This document shows positions 1 to 7,893 of a DNA stretch of 64,000 nucleotides, one piece after another (the stretch's first letter is position 1; every line of letters starts with the position of its first letter). Source of the stretch: Paenibacillus glycanilyticus NBRC 16618 (lineage in GTDB: Bacteria > Bacillota > Bacilli > Paenibacillales > Paenibacillaceae). Location: NCBI RefSeq assembly GCF_004000805.1, contig NZ_BILY01000024.1, positions 1 to 64,000 of the forward strand, given 5' to 3'. Made by a program: the position numbers and the translations under genes. The notes beneath the pieces are model-generated. The model worked only from the letters and a program-made list of their open reading frames with translations, was not told where the DNA came from and did not search any database.

Positions 1-70
1 TTACAGGACTACAGCACGGAAGGACTGTGTCCATGAATCGAAAATAAACGACTGCATCTTGATTGCGGTC

Positions 71-100
71 AAAAAAAAAGAGCGTGCACGCGGCACGCCC
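71..100 (-). terminator. Intrinsic terminator after ccdC
   Basis: On the minus strand a GCGTGC/GCACGC stem with a 5-nt loop is followed by a run of nine T. It starts within ten bases of the stop of the CcdC-like gene. Positions 1-70 upstream show no gene I can support. Confidence 0.75.
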
Positions 101-108
101 CCCACTCC

Positions 109-594
109 TTACATTTCTGCCTTTTGCAATCGCATATAGTCGCCAACCATGGCGAAACGCCACGGGAGAATCATCCCAAACGCGAGCAGGTAGAACAAAG
201 CACCGGTCTGCGGGATCGACATATATTGCTCGACTACGCTGTGCAGCTCCAGCCGGATGGCCAGCAAGGTCAGCATGATAAAAATAAACGCCTTGGAACG
301 GCGAACGAATATATCGGATTCGACTCTCTCGAGACGTGTCGTGACGATAAGCGGGAACGAGAAGATTAAGAGCCCCGTGCCGAAAGCCGATAACCCCCAC
401 AACCAGTGGATATGGGTAACCGGAAAAGCAAACATGATAAAGCCCGTCGACATGCCAAGCGGCGGTGCGATGATTTTACGCAGGTTCGTCGGCTGTTTGC
501 CCGCCCGCATGCGAAGAATGATAAGCGTCAGACCGGCACATACCGAAAAAACGATGGACGCCACTTGAATGAGATGTGTATTTGCAGATAGCAT
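109..594 (-). CDS. ccdC: CcdC-family membrane protein
   Basis: 161 aa integral membrane protein with about five hydrophobic segments: residues 8-28, 44-64, 68-88, 103-120 and 133-153. Composition and length fit the CcdC family (DUF1453) found near cytochrome c maturation genes in Bacillus. Its role is poorly defined; in B. subtilis it is encoded beside ccdA but is not itself required for c-type cytochromes. The start is preceded by GAGGATAGATAACG, an acceptable ribosome binding site. It stands alone here with its own terminator downstream, and no ccdA is visible in the window. Family assignment is from recall of the conserved pattern, so moderate to good. Confidence 0.75.
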   Translation of the reverse strand: MLSANTHLIQVASIVFSVCAGLTLIILRMRAGKQPTNLRKIIAPPLGMSTGFIMFAFPVTHIHWLWGLSAFGTGLLIFSFPLIVTTRLERVESDIFVRRSKAFIFIMLTLLAIRLELHSVVEQYMSIPQTGALFYLLAFGMILPWRFAMVGDYMRLQKAEM

Positions 595-703
595 CGTTAT
601 CTATCCTCATTTCAAAATAGGTTAGCTAGATCCATCGTACTGCAAAATTTTCAACAGTGCAAACGTTCCGCGCCCGCAAGTTATTGCTTGCCGGACGATC
701 CAA

Positions 704-1684
704 TCAGTACGATCCGCGGATAAACGGATGGACCTGTTCGTTATAGAATGCCGCCAGACGCTCGCGCTCTTCCGCCGTAAACGAAGGCACGTCCAAAGCC
801 GCAAGATTGTCTTCCACCTGACGGACGTTCCGGAAGCCCGGGATCACGCAGGTGACGGCTTCATGGTCAAGCAGCCAGCGCAGCGAAGCGCGCGTCATAT
901 TGCCGCGGCCCTCCTCAATCCAGCGCAGCTGGTCGGCCAGCTCGACGCCTTTGGCAAAGCCTAGTCCGGCAAATGTCTCCCCCACGTTAAACGCTTCGCC
1001 GTTCTCGTTAAAGCGGCGGTGGTCATCCGCTTCGAAAGTGGACGAAGCCGTGAACTTACCGGTCAGCAGACCGCTCGCAAGCGGCAGGCGAACCAAGATT
1101 CCCACTCCGCGCCGATGCGCTTCATTGAGCAGCTCAAGCGGCTTCTGGCGGAAAATATTATAAATAACCTGAAGCGCGCGCACATTCGGCTGCTCCAGGC
1201 AGAAAAGACCTTCCTCCACCGATTCCACGCTTACGCCGTAATGACGGATTTTGCCTTCCTGCTGCAGCTTGTCCAGCACCTCGAACACGCTTCCATCCTT
1301 CAAGATCGACATTGGCGGGCAATGGATCTGGTACAGGTCAATCCGCTCGCGCGCGAGACGCTTCAGACTGGCTTCGCAATAAGCGCGTACCGAAGCCTCC
1401 GAGTAAGTCGTAGGATCATGAATATCTCCAGCGCGGCAAAATTTCGTCGCAATGTAAATCTGATCTTCGCGGCCTTTGGTCGCCTGCGCGAGCAGCTGCT
1501 CGCTGTGGCCGTCGCCGTACACGTCGGCCGTATCAAAAAAGTTGACGCCTTTATCGATGGCAGCCTCAAGCGCCAAGAGCGATTCCTTATCGTTGACGTT
1601 GCCCCAGGCACCGCCAATCGCCCATGTTCCGAAGCTGATCTCGCTAACTTTCAATTCCGATGAACCTAACCCGCGATATTGCAT
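704..1684 (-). CDS. Aldo/keto reductase
   Basis: 326 aa NAD(P)H-dependent oxidoreductase with a TIM-barrel fold. It begins with the typical GLGSSELKVSEISFGTW N-terminus. The catalytic tetrad is visible: Asp and Tyr in DTADVYGDG, Lys in YIATKF and His in YQIHCPP. The C-terminal NADP-binding segment VIPGFRNVRQVEDN is present. Length is normal for the soluble bacterial family that reduces aldehydes and ketones; the physiological substrate cannot be read from sequence. It lies downstream of katA in the same direction, but about 100 nt separate the two, so cotranscription is uncertain. Two further members of the family are encoded at 14.8 kb and 52.3 kb. Confidence 0.9.
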   Translation of the reverse strand: MQYRGLGSSELKVSEISFGTWAIGGAWGNVNDKESLLALEAAIDKGVNFFDTADVYGDGHSEQLLAQATKGREDQIYIATKFCRAGDIHDPTTYSEASVRAYCEASLKRLARERIDLYQIHCPPMSILKDGSVFEVLDKLQQEGKIRHYGVSVESVEEGLFCLEQPNVRALQVIYNIFRQKPLELLNEAHRRGVGILVRLPLASGLLTGKFTASSTFEADDHRRFNENGEAFNVGETFAGLGFAKGVELADQLRWIEEGRGNMTRASLRWLLDHEAVTCVIPGFRNVRQVEDNLAALDVPSFTAEERERLAAFYNEQVHPFIRGSY

Positions 1685-1788
1685 CCTCTCACCTCACTAT
1701 GTAATCGGTTACGAGGATAGTGTAACAAAAATAACGGCCGAAGCTCAATCGTCAATCGATCGGCTTCGGCCGCTTAACTTTTCTATGA

Positions 1789-3246
1789 TTAACGCTGGTG
1801 CTGCATATATGCGCTGATATCTACGCCAAGCCCTTTCGAAAGGCGGATACCGAATTCCACGTTAGCGCGGAAGAAGTTGCATACGGCACGCAGCTGGATA
1901 TTTTCGCTTGTTTGCTTCAGGTCGTTTACCAGATTGCTGACCAGATGATCCCGCTGCTCCGGCGGCAGCGACAAGTAACGCTCCCCTGCCTGCGTGAAAT
2001 CGTCGGTCTTGTCGATCTTCTGACGTCCGGCATAGCCATGCAACCGGGTGCTGCTGTCCTTGTACTCTTGAGCTTCCCGCGGGCTGCCGGAAGAGCTGCT
2101 TGGCTCATAGTTAACGGTTGAAGGATCGGCTTTCATCGTCATCGCGCCATCACGCTGATGGTTGCGAACCGGCGCGTAAGGGCAGTTGACCGGAATATGA
2201 AGATAGTTGGCGCCAAGACGGTAGCGCTGCGCATCCGGGTACGAGAACAGACGGCCTTGGAGAAGCTTGTCTTCCGAAGGCTCAATGCCTGGGACTACGG
2301 CGCTAGGCGAAAAAGCGGACTGCTCGACTTCGGCAAAATAATTGTCCGGATTGCGGTTCAGCTGCATAGTGCCGACAAGCTGCAGCGGGTACATATCCTC
2401 CGGCCAAATCTTCGTGGGATCAAGCGGATCGAACGAGTAACGGTCCAGATGCTCGACCGGCATCAGCTGTACATGCAAATCCCATTCGGGGTAGCGGCCT
2501 AGTTCAATGGAATCGTACAAATCCCGTGTCGCATGGTTGAAATCCTTGCCTTGCATCTCGCCGGCTTCGGCAGCCGTGAAGTTGCGGACTCCCTGCTTCG
2601 ACTTCCAATGGTATTTCACATACGTTATTTTGCCATCCTCATTAATCCACTTGAACGCGTGAACGCCAAAGCCATCCATTTCGCGGTAGGAAGCTGGGGT
2701 ACCATCATCGGAGAATAACCAAGTGAGCATATGGGTCGATTCCGGCGACAGCGTCATGAAATCCCAATAGCGCTCCGGCTCTTGAATATTCGTGCGCGGA
2801 GACGGCTTAAGCGAATGCACCATGTCCGGGAATTTAATCGCATCGCGGATGAAGAAGACCGGCAGGTGGTTGCCGACGATATCCAGGTTGCCTTCCTCCG
2901 TATAGAACTTTACCGCGAAACCGCGAGGATCGCGTGCCGTCTCCGGCGAACCCGTTCCGTGGATAACGGTGGAGAACCGGACAAATACATCCGTTTCTTT
3001 TCCCGCTTCCCGCAGGAAAGCTGCTTTCGTATGGGCACTCATGCTGTTTGCGGCCCGGAATACGCCATGTGCGCCAGCTCCGCGAGCATGCACGACTCGC
3101 TCCGGAATACGCTCGCGGTCAAAATGGGCAATCTTCTCGATCAGATGGTAATCCTCCAAAAGTGTCGGGCCGCGTTGTCCCGCTGTCCTGGAGTTTTGGT
3201 TATCGCCAACTGGCGTGCCTTGATTAGTCGTTAAACGGTTGATCAT
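1789..3246 (-). CDS. katA: Catalase, monofunctional clade 3 type
   Basis: 485 aa heme catalase that dismutates hydrogen peroxide. The distal His is at about residue 53 in VVHARGAGAHG, the catalytic Asn at about 126 in IVGNHLPVFF, and the proximal heme-ligand Tyr at about 336 in RLFSYPDAQRYR. The length equals the small-subunit catalases typified by B. subtilis KatA. A good RBS (GGAGG) sits 8 nt before the start. The region just upstream carries the inverted repeat TTTAGA-N5-TCTAAA, whose left part also occurs in the operator before perR, encoded 0.9 kb away. Peroxide induction through PerR is therefore very likely. Confidence 0.96.
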   Translation of the reverse strand: MINRLTTNQGTPVGDNQNSRTAGQRGPTLLEDYHLIEKIAHFDRERIPERVVHARGAGAHGVFRAANSMSAHTKAAFLREAGKETDVFVRFSTVIHGTGSPETARDPRGFAVKFYTEEGNLDIVGNHLPVFFIRDAIKFPDMVHSLKPSPRTNIQEPERYWDFMTLSPESTHMLTWLFSDDGTPASYREMDGFGVHAFKWINEDGKITYVKYHWKSKQGVRNFTAAEAGEMQGKDFNHATRDLYDSIELGRYPEWDLHVQLMPVEHLDRYSFDPLDPTKIWPEDMYPLQLVGTMQLNRNPDNYFAEVEQSAFSPSAVVPGIEPSEDKLLQGRLFSYPDAQRYRLGANYLHIPVNCPYAPVRNHQRDGAMTMKADPSTVNYEPSSSSGSPREAQEYKDSSTRLHGYAGRQKIDKTDDFTQAGERYLSLPPEQRDHLVSNLVNDLKQTSENIQLRAVCNFFRANVEFGIRLSKGLGVDISAYMQHQR

Positions 3247-3270
3247 ATCGGTACCTCCGGATTATTTATA

Positions 3271-3287
3271 TTTAGACTTGATCTAAA
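3271..3287. promoter_or_regulatory. Candidate PerR operator before katA
   Basis: TTTAGACTTGATCTAAA is an inverted repeat (TTTAGA-N5-TCTAAA) 25-41 nt upstream of the katA start. It shares the core TTTAGACT with the site upstream of perR. Match to the B. subtilis Per box is only partial, so the assignment rests on symmetry, the shared core and gene context. Confidence 0.6.
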
Positions 3288-3384
3288 TCTTATAATCCTA
3301 TTGTACGTTTACGGATCAACGCTGTCATGAACGTTGGATGAAAACCTAATGAAGAACAGATGAAGAAGGTCCCTGCACTCCCTC

Positions 3385-4125
3385 TTAATTGCCCCGCTCT
3401 TCTACCAGCCGATAGCCGACTCCGCGAACGGTCGCGATATAATGAGGCGCTACCGCGCTGTCCTTCAGCTTGCGGCGGAGCGTCTTGATATGCACATCCA
3501 CGACATTGCTGCCCCCGAAATACTGGCTTCCCCATACCGCGTCAAACATCGCTTCGCGCGTGAGCACCGCTCCGCCCGAGGTTAGAAACATAAGGAGAAG
3601 ATCGTATTCCGTCTTGGTCAGCTCAATCCGCTCGCCGCCGCGGAACACCGTCATTTTCTTCAGGTCAACGGTCAGGTCCTTGAACCGGTAGCTGGACAGG
3701 TCGGGAGCCTTCCACTCGCCGAGCATCCGGTTAATCTGGTTAAGGGCTTCCTGCGGATTCGAGGGCCATACAAGCAGCTCGGCGTGTTTCGGAATAGCCG
3801 CTGCCATAACCCGGGCATCCTCGTGAACCAGATACAGAAGGGATGCGCCGTTGATGGGAGAAGTCTGCGTCATCGCCGCATGAAGGGCATCTACGGCATT
3901 GGGAATAAGCGGGTGCGGTGTGGCATCGTAAATAATCAGCTCCGGCTGCAGGCTGCTGACGAAAGCCTTGTTCAAATCGTGGAGCGAGAACAGATCGAAG
4001 CATTCCGCCGTAAGTAGATGCAGAAGGCTGCTCATCCGTTCGGGAAAAGGACTAACCGTCATAATCCGCTTGGTCAGGGAACAGGCCTTCCCCGCTATCG
4101 ACTCGCCGGATGGCGGCCCCTCCAT
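3385..4125 (-). CDS. Orphan OmpR/PhoB-type winged-helix regulator with degenerate receiver
   Basis: 246 aa. Residues about 150-246 form a clear OmpR/PhoB winged helix (ELTKTEYDLLLMFLTSGG, DVHIKTLRRKLKD, TVRGVGYRLVEE). The N-terminal 120 residues have receiver-like spacing: an Asp after a hydrophobic strand in LIIYDA could be the phosphoacceptor. The usual acidic pair near the N-terminus and the conserved Lys before Pro are absent (LVWPSNP instead). The ATG at 4125 is chosen because GAGGA lies 7 nt before it; an earlier ATG would overlap perR. It follows perR by 11 nt, so the two are almost surely one transcript. No histidine kinase is nearby. It probably acts without classical phosphorylation, perhaps in the same peroxide response. 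Confidence 0.82.
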   Translation of the reverse strand: MEGPPSGESIAGKACSLTKRIMTVSPFPERMSSLLHLLTAECFDLFSLHDLNKAFVSSLQPELIIYDATPHPLIPNAVDALHAAMTQTSPINGASLLYLVHEDARVMAAAIPKHAELLVWPSNPQEALNQINRMLGEWKAPDLSSYRFKDLTVDLKKMTVFRGGERIELTKTEYDLLLMFLTSGGAVLTREAMFDAVWGSQYFGGSNVVDVHIKTLRRKLKDSAVAPHYIATVRGVGYRLVEERGN

Positions 4126-4136
4126 ACGGTTATCCT

Positions 4137-4529
4137 CTACTTGCTGGCGCATAATTCGCATACCCCCTCTAATACAACGTGTGCATCCTGAACTTTAAAA
4201 TTGGTTTCCGCGGCGATTTTCTTCAGCCATTCCTCGGGCAGCTCGGTCAACACTTCCTCTACGCGTCCGCACTCTTTGCACATAATATGATGGTGATCGT
4301 CCATTCTGGCATCATAGCGGCTGACGGCCTCGCCTAGCTTAAGCTCGCGAATAAGTCCGGCGTCGGTCAAATAACGGAGCGAATTGTATACCGTCCCGTA
4401 GGCAAAGCTGACGCCCTTGTCGCGTAGTCTTTCAATAATATCCGCCGCTGTCGGGTGATCATGAGACTCCTGAATCGCCTCGAGAATCGTTTTGCGCTGT
4501 ACGGTTAAATTTAGCTTGGTCATCATCAT
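4137..4529 (-). CDS. perR: Peroxide-responsive repressor PerR (Fur family)
   Basis: 130 aa Fur-family repressor. An N-terminal winged helix carries the recognition region GVSFAYGTVYNSLRYLTDAG. The C-terminal dimerisation domain has the metal-binding run RYDARMDDHHHIMCKECG. The structural zinc site is two CxxC pairs, CKEC at about 100 and CELC near the end. The RYDxxxxxHHH arrangement with Asp matches PerR-type regulatory metal ligands rather than Fur or Zur. A near-consensus Per box lies 24 nt upstream, suggesting autoregulation, and katA is encoded next to the same cluster. Three consecutive ATG codons make the exact start ambiguous by two residues. Confidence 0.92.
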   Translation of the reverse strand: MMMTKLNLTVQRKTILEAIQESHDHPTAADIIERLRDKGVSFAYGTVYNSLRYLTDAGLIRELKLGEAVSRYDARMDDHHHIMCKECGRVEEVLTELPEEWLKKIAAETNFKVQDAHVVLEGVCELCASK

Positions 4530-4552
4530 TCATTCCTTTAATACAAGTTAAT

Positions 4553-4567
4553 TTAGACTAAGTATAA
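4553..4567. promoter_or_regulatory. Per box upstream of perR
   Basis: TTAGACTAAGTATAA matches the PerR consensus TTATAATNATTATAA at 12 of 14 defined positions in the 7-1-7 layout. It ends 24 nt upstream of the perR start, a position suited to autorepression. Confidence 0.72.
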
Positions 4568-4669
4568 ATCTAAGAGTTAGGAAGATCAACCGGAACTCAC
4601 TGCCTATATGCGCTATTCTCCCTCCTTAGAAGGAGTAGCCAAACTTTACGAAAAATAATTATCAGAATA

Positions 4670-4698
4670 TTTACAAAATTGAAATAATAGTTTATGAT
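4670..4698 (+). promoter_or_regulatory. SigA-type promoter of a stand-alone RNA, with Fur-like site upstream
   Basis: TTTACA-N17-TATGAT, with -35 at 4670-4675 and -10 at 4693-4698. Just upstream, 4650-4664 fits a Fur-type 7-1-7 box with one perfect half (ATTATCA) and one poor half, 11 of 14 positions in total. No protein gene follows on the plus strand before a strong terminator. Confidence 0.65.
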
Positions 4699-4704
4699 AG
4701 ACCT

Positions 4705-4961
4705 ACACCACACGAGAGGGGATAGACCATTGAAGTAAGTTAGCGATGCATGTCCTCACTATTTCCGGAAAGGAGATCGCAAGGTAAACCGGACATGCGG
4801 GAACTCAAATTCGTCTCTTGTCACTTAGGTCCGATTAATACTTATTCGTTAGCAAGATTAAGGCAACGCAAGTTGTAGAATGGAGCGTTACGGAATTGAA
4901 TAATTGCGATTCAGAAAGGTAAAGGGATTCCGGTTATCATTGATAAGCGGAATCCCTTTTT
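4705..4961 (+). ncRNA. Candidate small RNA of about 257 nt, unknown family
   Basis: The 440-nt gap between perR and the end of the cardiolipin synthase gene contains no credible ORF but does hold a full transcription unit. A SigA promoter ends at 4698 and a strong hairpin terminator with a T-run ends at about 4961. Inside, GCATGTCC (4748-4755) pairs with GGACATGC (4791-4798), closing a 35-nt loop that contains the palindrome TTTCCGGAAA and an AAGGAGA stretch. Because the next plus-strand gene is 1.6 kb away and cls is convergent, this is more likely a trans-acting RNA than a riboswitch leader. It does not match the riboswitch, 6S, tmRNA, SRP or RNase P signatures I know. Confidence 0.5.
4919..4961. 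terminator. Strong bidirectional terminator
   Basis: AAAGGGATTCCG pairs with CGGAATCCCTTT, and the loop itself holds TTATCA/TGATAA, giving a nearly continuous stem of about 18 bp. It is followed by TTTTTG on the plus strand. It would end the candidate small RNA and can also serve the convergent cls gene, which stops 12 nt further on. Confidence 0.85.
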
Positions 4962-4972
4962 GCGTGCGTATT

Positions 4973-6421
4973 TTATAGAATAGGCGATAACAGCCGGGCA
5001 ATGGACTCTTTGAACTTGTTCATAAGAGGCCGCTTCAAATAATCCTCGAAGGTTAATTCATGACAATCCTGCAGGTCAAGGTCGAACAATCTTTCCAGCT
5101 CGCCTGCCGTTGCGCTGTCATAGATAAAGGCATTCATCTCGAAGTTCAGCTTAAAGCTCCGGTTGTCGATATTGGCCGTACCGACGGAAGCAAGCTGACC
5201 GTCAATGACAAGCGTCTTCGCGTGCAGGAAGCCCCGTTCGTAAATGTAGCATTTGCCTCCCGCAGCAAGCAGCTCGTTTAAATACGAATGGGTTGCCCAA
5301 TACACGAAGAAATGATCGGGCTTGCCCGGCAGCATGACCTTCACTTCAATCCCCGACATAGCCGCCGTCTTGAGCGCGGTCATCAGACTCTCGTCCGGGA
5401 CGAAATAAGGCGTCTGCAGACAGATGCTCTTTTTCGCGAAATAAATCATCTTGATGTAAGCATCCTTAATCTGCTGGGATTCCGAATCCGGTCCGCTCGC
5501 CACGACCTGCATGCCGATCGTCCCCACGGCTTGGAAGTGGCGCGGGAAGTAATGATAATCAAGCTCCACCATTCCCGAGGAAGCCAGATTCCAGTCCATC
5601 AGGAACTGCGCCTGCATTTGCAGAACAGCTCTTCCCTCGAGACGCAGATGCGTATCCCGCCATTCGCCGAAATACTTGTCGCGCCCCATATACTCATCCC
5701 CGATATTGAAGCCCCCGATATAGCCGATCCGCCCGTCCACGATAACAAGCTTGCGATGATTCCGGAAATTGATCTTGAGATTCAAGTATGGAATCCGGGA
5801 AGGGAAAAAGGCTGCCGCCTGCCCGCCTGCTTCGCGCAGCTCCTTGAAAAACTTCCGCGGAAGACCCTTGCTGCCGATATGGTCGTACAGGAACCGAACC
5901 TGCACCCCCTGCTTCGCTTTCTCCACCAGCGCCTGGATCAGGCGGTTGCCAAGCTTATCGTCACGCACAATGTAATAGACAAGGTGAATATGATGTTGTG
6001 CGGACTCGATATCGCGCAGCAGCGCATCGAACTTGCTTTTCCCCGTCGTGAAGATCTGTACCGCATTGTTCTGCGTATACAAGGAATAGCTGCCTACCAG
6101 ATTCATATGAATCATGCTCTGATAATTAATGGTAGCGGGATCGTTAAAAATAATGTGCCGCTCCTCTAATTGAAGCTTCTGAGCTTCAATCGAATCTTCA
6201 ATAATACGCTGGCTTTCGAGCAACATCTTGTTCAGCTTCCGCTTGCGCAGCCGCTGCCCGAGAATAAGATAAAGCACGAATCCGACCCCTGGCAGGAAAT
6301 ACAGCACCATCAGCCAGGCCCACGTCGATCTCGCATCCTTCCGCTCGAGGAAAATAACGGTCAATGCCAGCAATATATTCAAGACGATAAAGACCGTGGA
6401 AACATCCTGTAAGACATTCAT
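4973..6421 (-). CDS. cls: Cardiolipin synthase (phospholipase D superfamily)
   Basis: 482 aa membrane enzyme that condenses two phosphatidylglycerol molecules to cardiolipin and glycerol. Two N-terminal membrane segments (about residues 8-25 and 36-56) precede two PLD domains. Each has a complete HKD motif: NHRKLVIVD with H222, K224 and D229, and HAKTLVID with H400, K402 and D407. The length is exactly that of the Bacillus ClsA type. It is encoded alone, converging with the candidate small RNA. The upstream gene dgt is divergent, leaving about 155 nt for two promoters. Confidence 0.95.
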   Translation of the reverse strand: MNVLQDVSTVFIVLNILLALTVIFLERKDARSTWAWLMVLYFLPGVGFVLYLILGQRLRKRKLNKMLLESQRIIEDSIEAQKLQLEERHIIFNDPATINYQSMIHMNLVGSYSLYTQNNAVQIFTTGKSKFDALLRDIESAQHHIHLVYYIVRDDKLGNRLIQALVEKAKQGVQVRFLYDHIGSKGLPRKFFKELREAGGQAAAFFPSRIPYLNLKINFRNHRKLVIVDGRIGYIGGFNIGDEYMGRDKYFGEWRDTHLRLEGRAVLQMQAQFLMDWNLASSGMVELDYHYFPRHFQAVGTIGMQVVASGPDSESQQIKDAYIKMIYFAKKSICLQTPYFVPDESLMTALKTAAMSGIEVKVMLPGKPDHFFVYWATHSYLNELLAAGGKCYIYERGFLHAKTLVIDGQLASVGTANIDNRSFKLNFEMNAFIYDSATAGELERLFDLDLQDCHELTFEDYLKRPLMNKFKESIARLLSPIL

Positions 6422-6576
6422 AGCTAGACGAGCCCCTCAATATATGGATAAAAACATTAACTAGAGCATACCTCAAGCAGGAAAGATGTTCAAACCTTAC
6501 ACAAACATTCTTATTAAGAAACAAATATGTTACAATTTTCAGAAAAAAAAGTGCGGGCGGCATAGGAGGAAAAACC

Positions 6577-7893
6577 ATGGACTTACGCAAATTTCGATTA
6601 GACGAACCAGCGCTCGGCACATTCAGCGAAGAACGCGACGAATACGAACGGGATTACGCCAGACTTATTCAATCCCCCGCTTTCCGGCGGCTGCAAGGCA
6701 AATCCCAAGTGTTTGGCGCCGGATCGGGCGACTATTACCGGACGAGATTAACCCATTCCCTGGAGGTATCGCAGATTGCGCGCGAAGTGGCGAAACGCCT
6801 GGGGAAGCAGTACCCTTTTCTGAGCAAAAAAGAGCATCCCGGCCTCATCATGGATCCGTCCGTCGTGGAAATCGCAGCGCTTGCCCATGATCTCGGGCAT
6901 CCGCCGTTTGGCCATAAAGGCGAAGAGGTGCTGAACCGCCTATTGCTCGAGGAGCATGGCCTTGCCTACGAGGGCAACGCGCAAAACTTCCGCATCCTTA
7001 TGTTTCTGGAGAAACGCGCCGGCAGCGGCAGCGGCCTGGATCTGACGGCAGCCGTGCTGCTTGCGGTCAATAAATACCCTTATTCCCTTGACGAACCGGG
7101 CAGGCTGAAGGGGTTGTACAGCTCCGAATGGCATGCCATTCATCATATCCGCCAGCAATGGGCAATGCCCGCGGGCTGCTCCACCTTGGAAGCTCAACTG
7201 ATGGACCTATGCGATGACATCGCTTATTCCACCCATGATATTGAAGACGGCATCCGCGCCGGCAAAATTCAAATGAACCGCACCTTCTTTGAGGATCAGC
7301 GTCTGATCGACAATCTGGTGCAGGAAATCGTGGAAGATCAAGGCAACATGGACGTGGGCTGGGATCAGGTGGATATTCCGGCGATGGTCAAGCGGGTGCT
7401 TGCCGCTTATTTGCAGCAATGGGAAGAGCTGTATGCCCTTTACGATCATGAATCGTCCAGAACGCGCAGGGAGATGAAAGCGCGGTGGGTCAGCGTATTT
7501 GCCGGGCGCGTCGGAATTATCGAGGATCCGGTAAAAGGCTGGAAGAAGGTAACGTTCGTGCTGGATGGCCAGCAGGATATCGACCTGCTGCGCACGATGG
7601 AAATATTGAAGAAGCTTGCGTGGGTAACGCTGATTAAGGATTTCCGCGTACAGCGGCTGCAAATGCGCAGCGAAATCATGATCCGCCGCCTGTGGGACAG
7701 CTTCAAAAGGCCCGAGCAAGGCCGCTTGATTCTGCCGCCGGACTGGGTGGCAAGCTTCGAGCAGCACAAGCACAGTTGGACATGGGCCCGCTTTATCGCG
7801 GACTATATTTCCGGCATGACCGATGCGTATGCGGAGAAGGTCTATGCCGAGCTGTACGCGAGCAAATCCGGTTCGATTTATGAAATGGACTAA
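6577..7893 (+). CDS. dgt: Deoxyguanosinetriphosphate triphosphohydrolase-like HD protein
   Basis: 438 aa HD-domain dNTPase of the Dgt family, which splits dNTPs to deoxynucleoside and tripolyphosphate. The metal-binding His is H60 (RLTHSLEVSQIAREV) and the HD pair is H104-D105 in ALAHDLGHPPFGHKGE. A later conserved Asp lies in DLCDDIAYSTHDIEDG. The start follows GGAGGAAAAACC. The length corresponds to the shorter family form, so substrate preference for dGTP is not certain. It ends exactly where the convergent nucleoside hydrolase gene ends, a nucleotide-metabolism pair on opposite strands with no room for a terminator between them. Confidence 0.9.
   Translation: MDLRKFRLDEPALGTFSEERDEYERDYARLIQSPAFRRLQGKSQVFGAGSGDYYRTRLTHSLEVSQIAREVAKRLGKQYPFLSKKEHPGLIMDPSVVEIAALAHDLGHPPFGHKGEEVLNRLLLEEHGLAYEGNAQNFRILMFLEKRAGSGSGLDLTAAVLLAVNKYPYSLDEPGRLKGLYSSEWHAIHHIRQQWAMPAGCSTLEAQLMDLCDDIAYSTHDIEDGIRAGKIQMNRTFFEDQRLIDNLVQEIVEDQGNMDVGWDQVDIPAMVKRVLAAYLQQWEELYALYDHESSRTRREMKARWVSVFAGRVGIIEDPVKGWKKVTFVLDGQQDIDLLRTMEILKKLAWVTLIKDFRVQRLQMRSEIMIRRLWDSFKRPEQGRLILPPDWVASFEQHKHSWTWARFIADYISGMTDAYAEKVYAELYASKSGSIYEMD

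Noticed and set aside
4705..4961. Riboswitch (M-box, c-di-GMP, c-di-AMP, T-box) assignment for the perR-cls RNA
   Set aside because: None of the conserved cores of these classes is present, and no gene follows on the same strand.
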